Shown in pieces: positions 8,892 to 18,026 of a DNA stretch of 64,000 bases. The notes beneath the pieces were generated by a model. The model searched no databases, was not told the origin of the DNA, and saw nothing but the letters and a program-made list of their open reading frames with translations. Made by a program: the position numbers and the translations under genes. Position 1 is the stretch's first letter; each line of letters begins with the position of its first letter. The stretch is from Inquilinus sp042743185 (lineage in GTDB: Bacteria > Pseudomonadota > Alphaproteobacteria > DSM-16000 > Inquilinaceae), in NCBI RefSeq assembly GCF_042743185.1, contig NZ_JBHYMS010000042.1, forward strand, positions 7,499 through 71,498, read 5' to 3'.

Positions 8892-9719
8892 TCAGCGGCT
8901 CCGAGCCTGGCGGATGACGGCGCCAGCAGCGTCGACCGTCGCCAGGCCCTGGTCCGACAGCTTGCGCTTGTAAACTCCCCAGGTCTCTACCGCGAGGCTG
9001 CCTCGCGGGTAGATCGGCGACTGCGATCCGAGGACGGGCTTCATCGTCGAGACGACGTTGCCCGCGCCGTCCTTGGTCATCGCGGCGATGTCGACTTGGG
9101 CGGAGGCCCGCACCACGATGGCGCCGCCTCGGACAAACAAGACCTCGGCCGTGCCAGTCGAGGCGCTGTCGGGCGCAAAGCGCAGGCAGAGCGTTCCGAT
9201 GGCCCCGTAGGTCAGGCCGGCCGTCCCCGGCGTGCCCACCGCCGGCAGCTGCACGCCGTTGGCCGAGACCCGCATCGCGAAGGCCAGGAGCGTGCTGGCG
9301 TCCGGATAGATGCTGCCGACGGTCTGGAACACCACGATGCCGCGCGTCGTCGTGACCGTGGTGGTGATGAAGCCGCTGGTCCAGGGGGACGGGCCGCCAG
9401 GAACGAGCGGCGACTCAATCCTGCCGTGCCAGAAGGCAGACCACGGCTGCGTCATGTCGATCGTCGGGCCAGGCACATGGGCCGTCGCCTGCAGCCTGAT
9501 GCCGCCGTTGGCCATTAGCGCTGCGCTGTCACCCGCCGCGCCGGCCGTCTGGGCAGCTGTGGGCGCGCCGCCCGGCGCCCAATTCTTGATCGAGCCGACC
9601 GTGTCGTTCTGGTCGAAGCAGTAGAGGCCGACCAAGTCGGTGATCGGGAAGCCGCGGACACCGACGATCGGCAGGTCGGGACGCGGCGCATTGCCCTTGA
9701 GCCGGATGAGCAGGGCCAT
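8892..9719 (-). CDS. Putative phage tail/fibre-associated protein
   Basis: 275 residues of mainly beta, Ala/Gly/Thr-rich composition without recognisable motifs. It lies between the esterase-like fibre gene and DUF1833, starts one base after the fibre stop codon, and is followed by DUF1833 after four bases, so it belongs to the tail tip module. The N-terminus (PIVGVRGFPITDLVGLYCFD) and a lectin-like concanavalin fold-style composition suggest a receptor-binding or decoration component, but I do not recognise the family. Confidence 0.7.
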   Translation of the reverse strand: MALLIRLKGNAPRPDLPIVGVRGFPITDLVGLYCFDQNDTVGSIKNWAPGGAPTAAQTAGAAGDSAALMANGGIRLQATAHVPGPTIDMTQPWSAFWHGRIESPLVPGGPSPWTSGFITTTVTTTRGIVVFQTVGSIYPDASTLLAFAMRVSANGVQLPAVGTPGTAGLTYGAIGTLCLRFAPDSASTGTAEVLFVRGGAIVVRASAQVDIAAMTKDGAGNVVSTMKPVLGSQSPIYPRGSLAVETWGVYKRKLSDQGLATVDAAGAVIRQARSR

Positions 9720-11912
9720 TCAGCGGATCTCCATCTCGAAGGCGATGAGCCAGTTCCAGAGCGGGTACGGGCCGGATCGGCCGTTATAGGAGGTGTCGGC
9801 GAAGACGAGCGGCGATGTGGCGCTGTCGTCGTCGCGGATGTTGCCGAAGCTGAAAGGCCGGTAGGCGGAGATCGGGTCGCCCGCGGCGAAGGCCGTCCCG
9901 GTCAACTCCCGTGCCTCGCCGCGCAGGATCGTCTGCCCGCCCGTCTCGATCACTTGGCGCACGACAAAGCGGGCGTTGCCCGCGTTGGCGACATAGAACG
10001 CGCCCTCGCTGGCGATGGTCGCGAACTCGGCCGCGACCGGGCCGGCCAGAACCAGATCCTTCGACGCCTGCCCGTTCGGCAGAGCCGGGCCGTCCTGGAT
10101 GGCGGCAAGGGGCAGCGATGCCGTGAAGGCGTAGCTCTGTTGCCCGTGGCGCAGCGTGTAGGTCGCCTCCGCGTCCAACCCGTCGCCGGCGAGAGCCAGC
10201 TCCAGCGTGTCGGGGGCGACGACGGCGACACCGACGACGGCCGGGCCGCCCGTGCGGATCTCGAACCCCAGCGCCGAGCCCTGGGCCGGCAGAATCGTGG
10301 TGTCGATCACCAGCCGACCGCCGCGCGGCAGCCGACCGCCGGCCAAGCGCACCATGACTTTCTTCGGATCGGTGCGGCGCCGGACCTCGACCGGGTGGAG
10401 CGGCTGCCAGTTCTCCCGCTCAGCCCAGATGCGGCCGAGCACCTTGCCGGCCTGAAGGCCGAACCAGCGCGCACCGTCCGCCGCCAGGTGGATTCGCCCA
10501 CCGTGCGTCTCCGGGGCGCCGTAACGGCTGTTGATGGCCGAGGCCACATGGTAGTGCGGCCCGATCATGTAGATGTGCGGGTGCCGCTCCGCGGCGCGAC
10601 GCTGGGCCTCTCCGGATGCCTCGCCCTCGGTCTGATAGGTGATCAGCGGGACGCGGCCGGCCTGCCCGGTGATCGCCCGAATATCCGCGTTGGCGTCGTC
10701 GGCATAGTCCATCAAGTCCTGGCAATAGGTCTCGCGGAACTCCTCCTTGTCGAGCACCGGGCCGCCCGGCTCGATCTGGTACAGGTTGTTCGCCGGCCCC
10801 TGCATCCAGAAGACGCCGGCGACGGCATAGGACTTCTGGTTCTTGTCGGCCCAGGCTTTCAGGCGCCGGACGTCATCGATCATCGTGTCGTAGAACTTCG
10901 CCTGGGGGTCGCGCGCATGGCGCTTGTCCAACTCACGCAACATGCGACCGCCCTGGCCGGCGAAGGTCACCACGATCATCGGCGGCGCCGAACGCTTGGC
11001 GGGGCCATAGGCGCCCAGCAGCATCTCCTTGAACATCGCCGCAGCGCCGGCAAGCGGCGTCTCGCCCAGGGCTCCGTTCACCACCTCGGTGAGCGGGACA
11101 AGCTGGAAATCGCTGTCCGGCCGGGAGGCCGGCGCGGCCGGGAAGTTGGCCTCCAGCCAGGTCCGTGCGCCACGGGCGAACCGCATGGCATCGTGGCCGG
11201 TCTCGGCGGTGGTGACCGGCGGGATCGCCTCGGCACCTTCCTGCTCCGACTGACCATGGCCGATGATGTGCAGCACGTCGGGCAGCCCGGTGCCGGCGCC
11301 GGAGCCGAGGCCGGCCAGGAAATCATCCTTGCCGTCCCCAGAGAACTTGAGAAAGTAGCGATCGTCCTCGCTGGCGATGCCGAGCAGAATGTTGGGGTCC
11401 ACCCCAGGCTCGAAGCTCGCTCCCGATCCGAACAGCTTGAGCACGGCGTAGACGATGGTGTTCAGTTGGGTGTCCCAGGCCACCGCCGGCCGGTCATCAT
11501 CGCCCACGACGGCGCCGGCGATCGGCTGCCCGTCGACCTCGCCCGCCGTGTCCGGCCGCACGGTATCGGCGATCGGTGCGAGATCCGCGCGGACCTCGCC
11601 GATGGCGGTGTCGCCGATCTTGGTCCAGCCCGGCGATCCGGCGGGCGCCGTCTTCTCGTAGACGCCGTTGTTCGCCCGCGTGTCCCGCTCGACCTCCGCT
11701 AGCCAATGGATGTCGTCTTCGACGATCTGCTGCAGCTGGGCCAGAGTGTCGACGCGGCGCTTGCCGACGAGCCGGATCTTCGACACCGCGCGGGCCATGG
11801 AGTCGACCTGGCCGCCGTCCGTCTCCACGACGGTCGAGGCGTCGCCGTTGACGATCAGGCTGGCGCGCTGCGCGTCGCGCTGGAACTTGGCGATATCGTC
11901 TTCAAGGGCCAT
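9720..11912 (-). CDS. Tail fibre/spike with SGNH-type carbohydrate esterase domain
   Basis: 730 residues. The first ~200 residues look like a fibre shaft/attachment region (alpha-helical start, repeated DxxAEVxR-style wording). From about residue 210 a domain with SGNH/sialate-O-acetylesterase features begins: GHGQSEQEG (218-226, serine block), WMQGPANN (369-376, equivalent to the WxQGExN block) and HLAADGARWFG (about 475-485, the histidine block). The C-terminal ~230 residues are beta-rich. Phages use such esterases to remove acetyl groups from surface polysaccharide before adsorption. In the acetylesterase family the WxQGE glutamate is usual; here it is replaced by proline, so activity is uncertain. 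The gene is complete and sits in the receptor-binding module. Confidence 0.7.
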   Translation of the reverse strand: MALEDDIAKFQRDAQRASLIVNGDASTVVETDGGQVDSMARAVSKIRLVGKRRVDTLAQLQQIVEDDIHWLAEVERDTRANNGVYEKTAPAGSPGWTKIGDTAIGEVRADLAPIADTVRPDTAGEVDGQPIAGAVVGDDDRPAVAWDTQLNTIVYAVLKLFGSGASFEPGVDPNILLGIASEDDRYFLKFSGDGKDDFLAGLGSGAGTGLPDVLHIIGHGQSEQEGAEAIPPVTTAETGHDAMRFARGARTWLEANFPAAPASRPDSDFQLVPLTEVVNGALGETPLAGAAAMFKEMLLGAYGPAKRSAPPMIVVTFAGQGGRMLRELDKRHARDPQAKFYDTMIDDVRRLKAWADKNQKSYAVAGVFWMQGPANNLYQIEPGGPVLDKEEFRETYCQDLMDYADDANADIRAITGQAGRVPLITYQTEGEASGEAQRRAAERHPHIYMIGPHYHVASAINSRYGAPETHGGRIHLAADGARWFGLQAGKVLGRIWAERENWQPLHPVEVRRRTDPKKVMVRLAGGRLPRGGRLVIDTTILPAQGSALGFEIRTGGPAVVGVAVVAPDTLELALAGDGLDAEATYTLRHGQQSYAFTASLPLAAIQDGPALPNGQASKDLVLAGPVAAEFATIASEGAFYVANAGNARFVVRQVIETGGQTILRGEARELTGTAFAAGDPISAYRPFSFGNIRDDDSATSPLVFADTSYNGRSGPYPLWNWLIAFEMEIR

Positions 11913-11918
11913 AGGGGC

Positions 11919-12407
11919 TTACTCGTTTGCCGGAAGCGAGGTGGGGAGGGTCACGTTGACCAGCTCGTCGAGGCTGGCCATCAGCCTGGCCGCGTCCTCA
12001 GGGCCATAGGTGCCGAGGAACCAGACGGCATCGGCATTGATGGTCGCGAGCTGGCGCACGGAGAGGGTCGCCGAGACGGCCCAGGTCATGGAGCCGCGCA
12101 GCTTCGGGCGGTACGGCCCGACGAACTTGACCAGGGTCGGCTCGTACCGAGAGCCGGTGAATAGCGGCACCGTGAACGACAGCTGCCCATTGCCCAGCAC
12201 GTGCTGATACCAGCCCTTGAACAGCTCGAACTCGTCCAGATCCCACAGCCAGGTCTGCCGGAACGTCGCCGGCGACCGGCTGAACCGCATCCGCGTCCGC
12301 GCCGGGCCGGCCTCCATGTCGGTGCGGAGGAGCGGCTCGTGCGGGTCGAAATCGAGATCGTCCCGCGACGGCTGATAGGTGAGCCCGGCCGGCCAGGTCG
12401 CGGTCAT
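11919..12407 (-). CDS. Minor tail protein following the tape measure
   Basis: 162 residues. The position, directly after the tape measure gene with a four-base overlap, and the tryptophan-rich middle (TFRQTWLWDLDEFELFKGWY) match the small distal tail protein found at this place in B3/D3112-like phages. It probably forms part of the tail tip ring below the tape measure. No enzymatic motif is visible. Confidence 0.7.
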   Translation of the reverse strand: MTATWPAGLTYQPSRDDLDFDPHEPLLRTDMEAGPARTRMRFSRSPATFRQTWLWDLDEFELFKGWYQHVLGNGQLSFTVPLFTGSRYEPTLVKFVGPYRPKLRGSMTWAVSATLSVRQLATINADAVWFLGTYGPEDAARLMASLDELVNVTLPTSLPANE

Positions 12408-14326
12408 GACCGGTTCCCCATCGCCCGGTTCAGGCCGAAGCGCGACGACATGGCGGTGACCTCGTCGCTGTCGCCGCGATACATGCCGTCCACGATCTCC
12501 TGGCGGACTCGCCGGGAGACGATGCGGATGATCTCCTCGCCATCCGGCCCGCGGTCCTGCTGGACCGTGGCGCGGGTGCCGTCACCCTGGATGACCTGGA
12601 CCTTGACGTTCATACCTGGCGCGCTGCCGCCGGCGCCGGCCGTGCCGCCGATCGACGCCGGCGGCGCCGGGACATAGCCGCCGAACACCCCGCCCTGGGC
12701 GAAGGGCTGGGCCGGCGGCAGCGCGACGCCGAGCGTGCCATCGGACAGGCGGGTCAGGTGCAGCGGCACGATCTGCCCATTGTGATTGGCAGCGCGCACC
12801 GCCAGGCCGCGGGCGCCGGTGATCAGCGGCATGATCGCCTCGGGGCCGGCCTCCCCCATCAGGCCGGTGCGACCGCCCGCCACCGGGAAATAGGTCGGGC
12901 CGGTCACCACCGTGCCGGCGGCGAAAGGCTGCACGGATCCGCGCACGAACGCCGCGCCCTTGGCGAAGCCGAGCGAGGTGCCGATCGAACCCAGGAAATC
13001 GCCGATGCCGCCGCCGATATCGCCCAGGAAGCTGCCGATCCCGTTGACGATGCTGCCGAATGCGCCGCCCAGGCCGGACAGGAACCCGCCGCCCTGCTGC
13101 TCGACCCCTTCGGTTACCGAGTTGAGCCCGGAGCCGAAGTTCTGGTTGAACTGGTCGGCCGCCGCCTTGGTGTCGGTCGCCGCCTCGGCGATGCTGCCCA
13201 GCAGGTCGCCGCCGGCGCCGCCGCCGACGCCCGGCAGACCGGACCCCACGGTGATGGTCGCGGTGCCGACCGAGATCGCAGCCGCTGCCGCGTTGTCGTT
13301 GGCCGCACCTCCGAACAGGCTGCTGGCCAGGCCGCCCAGCAGCCCGCCGATGCCGCCGCCGCGGTTGTCGTTGGCCGGCTGCGTCGGGCCGGGCGACCTG
13401 CCCAGCCCGGCGCTTCGCGCGATGTCGTCGAACATCGCGTCGGCCGCCTCGCCGAGCGGCTCGAACGCGAACTTGTCCAGCGCCAGGCTGTACAGGCTGT
13501 CCAGGAACGACTGGAGCGCGTTGCCGGCCTCGGCGCCGCCCTTGACGATGGTGGTCGCCAGGTCGCGGAAGCTGGTCTTGAATCCGTCCAAGAAGCCGGA
13601 CAGGCCGGGGTTCTGCAGCTCCAGCGTGCGGCGCCGGATGGCTTCGAGCGAGTCCGCCACCGAGTATCCGGACTCGGCGAGCTTATCGAGCATGGTCGGA
13701 TCGCCGCCCTGGATGAGCTGTGCCATGCGCGAGAGATCGGCCAGCTCACGGTGCCGGGCCTCCGCCGGTCGCGCCGTCGAGCCGACGAGCGCGACCGTGT
13801 TCCCCGCCAGGCTCTCCCGCTGGCGCTGGGCGATCTGCGCCTGGCGCTGAGCCTCGGACGCCTTGGCGTAGGAGTCTGCCTGCTTGTCGATCTCCGCGGT
13901 CAGCTGGGCCGTGACCTTCCGGCCGTCCTGCTCGGCCGCGGTCAGCAGCCGGCGCTGCGCGGTCAGCCGGGCAGCAGCTTCGGACGACAGGCCGAGGGTC
14001 TCCGACTGCAGCTGCATGTCGCGGACCTGGTCCTTGAGCCGCTTCGACTCCTTGTCGAACTCGGACTCCTTGGACCGCGACGAACCGGCGCCGCCTTGGC
14101 CTCGGTTCCAGGTCGACCACTGGCCCTGGACGCCCTTCCAATACTCGTCCCAGCTCGGCACTGTCTCCGGCTCGCCCTGCGCCTGGCGCGCGCGGGTCAG
14201 AACGCCGTTTGCCATGCCGGCGACCCAGCCGAGAATGCCGCCCGCCTGCGATCCGGCCTGGGTCAGCGAGATCATGGCGTCCAGCGCCCGGCTGATCACG
14301 TCATTGAGCGCCGCCTTGGCCTGCAT
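12404..14326 (-). pseudogene. Tail tape measure protein, N-terminus deleted
   Basis: The open frame from ATG 14326 gives 640 residues, and clear tape-measure coding continues upstream in the same frame to about 14,411 (AVKDGNTELAAAIKAQ). There it stops abruptly against the gpG gene in another frame. What remains is a coiled-coil segment (about residues 70-190 from the ATG), a glycine-rich hydrophobic region (residues 300-470) and the typical C-terminal GEAGPEAIMPL motif near residue 490. Tape measure proteins set tail length and normally begin with a long helical N-terminus, missing here together with tail tube and chaperone genes that should lie upstream. The fragment cannot give a normal tail. 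Confidence 0.85.
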
Positions 14327-14664
14327 CGCGCCCCAAGCGATCTTGGCCTGGGCCTCGATCTGCGCCTTGATGGCGGCGGCCAGCTCAGTGTTGCCGTCCT
14401 TGACGGCTTTCCTACATGGGTGATGCTCCCGTACAGCCGCCCCGACAGGCGCAGGATGTTGCCCCCCTCGATCAAGACGCGCAGCGGCTTCGGCCAGGGG
14501 CTGCCGTCCGGCGCCTGCTCGCGCTCGAACCGCATCTGGGTCGAGACCACCATCGCGGCGCCGATGTTGTCGTAGAGGCCGCGGGCGTTCGCCATGCGCT
14601 CGGACACGCGCCCGAGCGCCGCCTGGACGATGGCGCTGTCGACCCGCGTCGAGACACCGACCAT
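14296..14664 (-). pseudogene. Truncated virion morphogenesis protein (Mu gpG-like)
   Basis: Starts at ATG 14664, overlapping the gp36-like stop by four bases. About 84 residues match the N-terminal part of Mu gpG-type virion morphogenesis proteins, including the conserved SPWPK and ILRLSGRLYGSITH segments. Right after the ITH (about 14,413) the sequence continues with tape measure DNA in a different frame, so the last ~38 codons down to the stop at 14296 (arginine- and serine-rich) are non-native. The missing part is the conserved C-terminus that usually contains YA-xxHQFG. The gene product is not expected to be functional. Confidence 0.85.
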
Positions 14665-15092
14665 CAGACGAAGCCCCGCAGGTTCGCCGGCGTGAAGACG
14701 GGCGGCGAGCTGGACGAGACGCTGGCCGACGCCGGGCCGCGCTCGGGCTCGATCCCGTCGAGGTCGAGCCGTTGCCGGCCGGCCGCGATGTCCTGCAGGG
14801 TCTTGATCGCGTCCCGGTAGTCGGCCGTGATCTTCTCGTCCGGCGCCTTGCGGTGGAGCTTGTAGATCGCCACGGACTCGGCCGTGTGGGTCAGCAGCTT
14901 GGGCACCGAGGCGATCGGCAGCCGGTAGCGCGCGGCCAGGTAGCCGTCGATCGTCGCGTCGGCATCGGCCAGGGCATCCTCGACCGCCGCCGCATCGATC
15001 TGGCCGGTGGCCGGCTGGCCGCGGTCGGTCAGCTGCACCAGCAGCTTGGTCCCGTACCGCGTCTCGAGCCCGGCCTGGGTCGCGTAGGTCAC
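14664..15092 (-). CDS. DUF1320 / Mu gp36-like head protein
   Basis: 142 residues. The N-terminal MTYATQAGLETRYG and the central DADATIDGYLAARYRLP are signatures of the gp36/DUF1320 family, found in Mu-like phages directly after the major capsid gene and thought to act in head completion. Length is normal for the family. The gene overlaps the 57-residue ORF upstream by four bases and the truncated gpG gene downstream by one (ATGA pattern). Confidence 0.92.
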   Translation of the reverse strand: MTYATQAGLETRYGTKLLVQLTDRGQPATGQIDAAAVEDALADADATIDGYLAARYRLPIASVPKLLTHTAESVAIYKLHRKAPDEKITADYRDAIKTLQDIAAGRQRLDLDGIEPERGPASASVSSSSPPVFTPANLRGFV

Positions 15093-15262
15093 TTCGCCTT
15101 GACCTTGCGATTGGCGTTGGCAGACGCCGGCCCGATGCGCTCGCCCAGAAGGGCAGCGTCCTCGTCCAACAGCTCGGGCAGCAGATCGCCGATCTCGAAG
15201 CGCCGGCCGCGATACTTGATCGCGACCAGGGCAACGTGGCGCGTAGGGGTGACCTCGGCCAT
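15089..15262 (-). CDS. Small head-region protein, 57 residues
   Basis: A 57-codon gene starting at ATG 15262 inside the capsid gene's stop (ATGA overlap) and ending four bases into the gp36 gene. The sequence (KYRGRRFEIGDLLPELL in the middle, basic C-terminus NANRKVKAK) looks like a compact real protein rather than random translation, and tight coupling on both sides supports expression. Small proteins at this place between capsid and gp36 exist in several Mu-like phages; their role is not known to me. Confidence 0.7.
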   Translation of the reverse strand: MAEVTPTRHVALVAIKYRGRRFEIGDLLPELLDEDAALLGERIGPASANANRKVKAK

Positions 15263-16200
15263 CAGCTGACCGCGTCCTGGATCAGGTAGCCGGCATATCC
15301 GGCGATCACCAGCTCGCGGACGCTCTCGCCCGTCCGGACGCGCTCGCCGCCGCGGAGGCCGATATCCGCATCGGGGCGCGAACCCGCGACCTTGTCGCCC
15401 CACTGTGCGGTGGCCGCGAAGGTCAGGTCGGGAGCCCGGAACGAGAAGTTCCGGTTGCGGTGGATGAACGAGGCATGATTGCCCCAGACCTGCGACAGCG
15501 CGGCCGGCTGCCCCTTGCGTGCCGTGTTCAGCCGCGACTGGCCGACGATGATGTCTTCCAGCTCCAGCAGGTCGGCCACCGCCCGGCGCGTGGCCACCGC
15601 CTCGTCGCCGGAATTGGCATTGATCGCCTTCGCGATCTTCGGGTGCCGCCGCAGCTTGGACCACACCTTCTGGCCCAAGACGCCGATGTTCGGCCGCACC
15701 AGGCAGGCGTCGAGACCGGTGAGGATGTCATCGACCGGATCGCTCGTCGGATCGTCCCAGCGATCGGCCGCGGTGGCGAGCTGGATCTTGTTGCCGACCG
15801 GATAGACAGCCGGGTTGAACAGGAGCCTGGCCGCGCGGACCTCCCGCCCGAGGGCGATGTAGTCCGCCAGCCGCTCGGTCGCATGGGTCCGCGGGTCGTA
15901 GCCCACGGTGGCGCCGATATCGATGTCTTCCTGGGGGATCGGGTCCTCCAGGCCATAGTCATCGACCGAGCCGTCGCGCTCCTCCGCGCGGAACTCGATC
16001 TCATTGGTGCGGCCGGTACGGCCGACCTTGGTGTCGGTGGTCGAGAAGGACTCGTCGACCGGGTATTCCCACCACTTGAACAGCCGCGACGGCACGGTCG
16101 CGCGCGGCAGCACCTGGTCGGCGATGTACGCCTGGTTGCGGTAGCCCACCGCCACGGCGGTGAGCTTCGGATCGATGGGAAACGGCGCCTGAATGGCCAT
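15262..16200 (-). CDS. Major capsid protein
   Basis: 312 residues. The opening PFPIDPKLTAVAVGYRN and the segments VDESFSTTDTKVGRTG and YDPRTHATERLADYIALGRE fit the major head proteins of B3-type Mu-like phages (HK97 fold family). The gene follows the protease/scaffold and decoration genes, as expected. Length is normal and no defect is visible. Confidence 0.9.
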   Translation of the reverse strand: MAIQAPFPIDPKLTAVAVGYRNQAYIADQVLPRATVPSRLFKWWEYPVDESFSTTDTKVGRTGRTNEIEFRAEERDGSVDDYGLEDPIPQEDIDIGATVGYDPRTHATERLADYIALGREVRAARLLFNPAVYPVGNKIQLATAADRWDDPTSDPVDDILTGLDACLVRPNIGVLGQKVWSKLRRHPKIAKAINANSGDEAVATRRAVADLLELEDIIVGQSRLNTARKGQPAALSQVWGNHASFIHRNRNFSFRAPDLTFAATAQWGDKVAGSRPDADIGLRGGERVRTGESVRELVIAGYAGYLIQDAVS

Positions 16201-16216
16201 GGGACCTCTCTTGGGG

Positions 16217-16579
16217 TTAGGCGGCGACGCCGCGATCGATGAGGACGGAGCCGATGTCGCCGAGGACGCCGGTCGCCATCGCCTTACCGATGACGCGGTT
16301 GCCGGCGGCGGCGATCACCGCCCGGCCCTGGGCGTCGGCGGTGAGATCGTCGCCGCGGGTCACGGGGCCGCCATACTCGACCTCCGCAACACCGGTCAGG
16401 ACGACGTCGCAGGACAGGCCGGCGGCGCTGGCGCCGAGCATGTCGACCACGCCGATCGACTTGTCGGCCGCTGCGGTCGCCAGGGCGACCGTGTCGTCGT
16501 CGGCGCCGAACTTGACGATGCGATAGCCAGCGAAGGCCGCGGCGGCGAAGAAGGTCTTGATCAGGCCATGGTTACGCAC
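16217..16579 (-). CDS. Capsid decoration / DUF2190-like protein
   Basis: 120 residues from GTG 16579, which overlaps the protease stop (GTGCGTAA). The sequence is small, glycine/alanine rich and beta-patterned (AGYRIVKFGADDDTVALA, VEYGGPVTRGDDLTAD), fitting the DUF2190-like decoration proteins that lie directly before the major capsid gene and stabilise mature heads. No catalytic motif. Confidence 0.8.
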   Translation of the reverse strand: MRNHGLIKTFFAAAAFAGYRIVKFGADDDTVALATAAADKSIGVVDMLGASAAGLSCDVVLTGVAEVEYGGPVTRGDDLTADAQGRAVIAAAGNRVIGKAMATGVLGDIGSVLIDRGVAA

Positions 16580-17036
16580 GGCGGGCCTCCCCGTTGGTGG
16601 TGACGTGGTCGACCGCCGCCGCAAAGCTGACGGTGTGGCCCAGCTGCGCCCGCTCGGCCTGGTACTTGGCCGCCCGATCGGCGATCTGCTGGGCGTTCTC
16701 CTCGGCCGGCCGGCCGGCGGATTCGGCGACCTCGCCGAACGCGACGGTGGGCGCCAGGCGGGAGAGGAACCGGCGGAAGTAGCCAGCCGGCGTCTCCTTC
16801 TCGTCGCCGGCGGCGAAGGCCACCGTCTCGCCGTCGTCCAGATGCGCCAGGAAGGCGGCGACCTCGGCCTTGTGGCCGGCCGGAACCCGATTCTGGGCGA
16901 CCAGGCTGTCGATGAATGCCGCGTCGGCTGCTTTGCGCCGCTCGGTCTCCTGCGCGGCGAAAGCGGCGAGCTGCCGGTCCTTGGCCTCGTTCTCCTGGCG
17001 CAGCCGTTCCAGCTCCGCCTTGTCCGCATCGGACAT
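16572..17036 (-). CDS. Internal scaffold protein (Mu gpZ-like) by in-frame internal start
   Basis: Inside the protease gene an ATG at 17036 has a good ribosome site (GGAGA five bases upstream, at about 17042-17046), giving a 154-residue product beginning MSDADKAELERLRQE. This mirrors Mu, where gpZ is made from the 3' part of gene I. The product is coiled-coil rich as expected for a scaffold that outnumbers the protease. Confidence 0.65.
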   Translation of the reverse strand: MSDADKAELERLRQENEAKDRQLAAFAAQETERRKAADAAFIDSLVAQNRVPAGHKAEVAAFLAHLDDGETVAFAAGDEKETPAGYFRRFLSRLAPTVAFGEVAESAGRPAEENAQQIADRAAKYQAERAQLGHTVSFAAAVDHVTTNGEARRA

Positions 17037-17699
17037 CGGTGTCTCCGTGATGGTGGTGGTGTCGGTGGTGGCGGCGGCCGGCGCCGCGTAGGCGACCCGG
17101 CTGGCCGCTGGGTCGTCGGACTTGGCCGCCTCCTCCGCGAGAAAGTCCAAGTCCCAGGTCGGGATCACCTGGTCGGCCGTTTCCAGCCCTTCCTTGCCAA
17201 TCAGCCAATCCCGGATGCGGCGGAGGATGCTGGCGACAGTCCGCTCCGCCCACGCAAATTCGACGGTCCCGCCCTCGTCCTCGGCCGCGAACCGCACCGG
17301 CTGCAGCCCCTCGACCGCCGGCGGATGGGCGCCGAGGAAGCCGACGTGCTTGAGGTACCAGACGCCGGGCACGGGGTTGCCCTTCGCCTCCGGGCGATAG
17401 AAGCAAGCCGAGACGTTCTGGTAGCGGCCGTCATTGACGATCTGGGCGAAGGCGGCCTCGACCCGCTCGGGCACCACCCGCAGTGTGTTGCCGTCGGCTT
17501 CGACCCTGCCGACCCAGCCCCAGGCCGGATCCTCGATCTTGGGATGGCCGATGACCAGCGGCGCCGGCCGGATAGTCGGGTTGTAGGCGGCGGCGGAAGC
17601 CGCGAGATCCTCCGCCGTGATCGTGACGCGGGCGCCGCTGGCATCCGTGCGAGTGCCGGCGCGGAAGGCGTCGAAGGGGTCGAGCGGGGCGTTGGGCAC
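16572..17699 (-). CDS. Prohead protease/scaffold (Mu gpI-like)
   Basis: 375 residues. The N-terminal ~170 residues form the protease part (VIGHPKIEDPAWGWVGRVE; GVWYLKHVGFLGAHPPAVEGL), characteristic of Mu gpI-type capsid proteases, in which the histidines of LKHVGFLG-type segments are conserved. The C-terminal part from residue ~222 is a charged coiled coil (MSDADKAELERLRQENEAKD) and acts as internal scaffold. The scaffold appears to have its own start (see 17036). The protein assembles inside the prohead and is removed during maturation. Upstream is the foreign AAA/TOPRIM cassette instead of the gpF gene. Confidence 0.9.
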   Translation of the reverse strand: MPNAPLDPFDAFRAGTRTDASGARVTITAEDLAASAAAYNPTIRPAPLVIGHPKIEDPAWGWVGRVEADGNTLRVVPERVEAAFAQIVNDGRYQNVSACFYRPEAKGNPVPGVWYLKHVGFLGAHPPAVEGLQPVRFAAEDEGGTVEFAWAERTVASILRRIRDWLIGKEGLETADQVIPTWDLDFLAEEAAKSDDPAASRVAYAAPAAATTDTTTITETPMSDADKAELERLRQENEAKDRQLAAFAAQETERRKAADAAFIDSLVAQNRVPAGHKAEVAAFLAHLDDGETVAFAAGDEKETPAGYFRRFLSRLAPTVAFGEVAESAGRPAEENAQQIADRAAKYQAERAQLGHTVSFAAAVDHVTTNGEARRA

Positions 17700-18026
17700 A
17701 GGAACCTCGATCGGTGCGGGATCGAGGGCTGTGATAGGTTGAACGGCCCTGGTGTACGGTGACCCAATCGTTGGGGCAGAGCGCCCCTCCTGGACGTTCT
17801 CAGGCTGGCATCACACGAGGGCTATGTCCATTGCGCGTAGGATCGACGCTAACGGGGGGCTAACGGGGGCAAGACAGGCAACGGCAGCTGCCCTGGCCCA
17901 TGGACGTGGCGGATCTGGACAGGCTTCCGGTACGCGCTGCCCCGATGGACTGTGATACGATCAGAATCGGGATACTCCATTATGGGCATCTAGCTGCTCC
18001 ATTGCCGACCGACAATCGAGGTCCAA
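17700..18026. other. Intergenic region between protease gene and ATPase cassette
   Basis: 327 bp between divergent genes. It must hold the promoter of the plus-strand ATPase gene; TGATACGATC and GATACT near 17,955-17,975 are loose -10-like words but no convincing pair is visible. A short duplicated word (GCTAACGGGGG twice near 17,850) is present. The ribosome site GAGGT precedes ATG 18027. This is the left junction of the cargo cassette; I see no inverted repeats marking it. Confidence 0.5.

Noticed and set aside
9954..11702. 582-codon plus-strand frame opposite the fibre gene
   Set aside because: Low-complexity composition (R, G, V, D rich), no ribosome site, antisense to a complete coding gene.
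12758..14575. Long open frame on the plus strand opposite the tape measure gene
   Set aside because: Arginine/alanine/glycine-rich shadow caused by high GC; the minus strand shows clear tape measure motifs.
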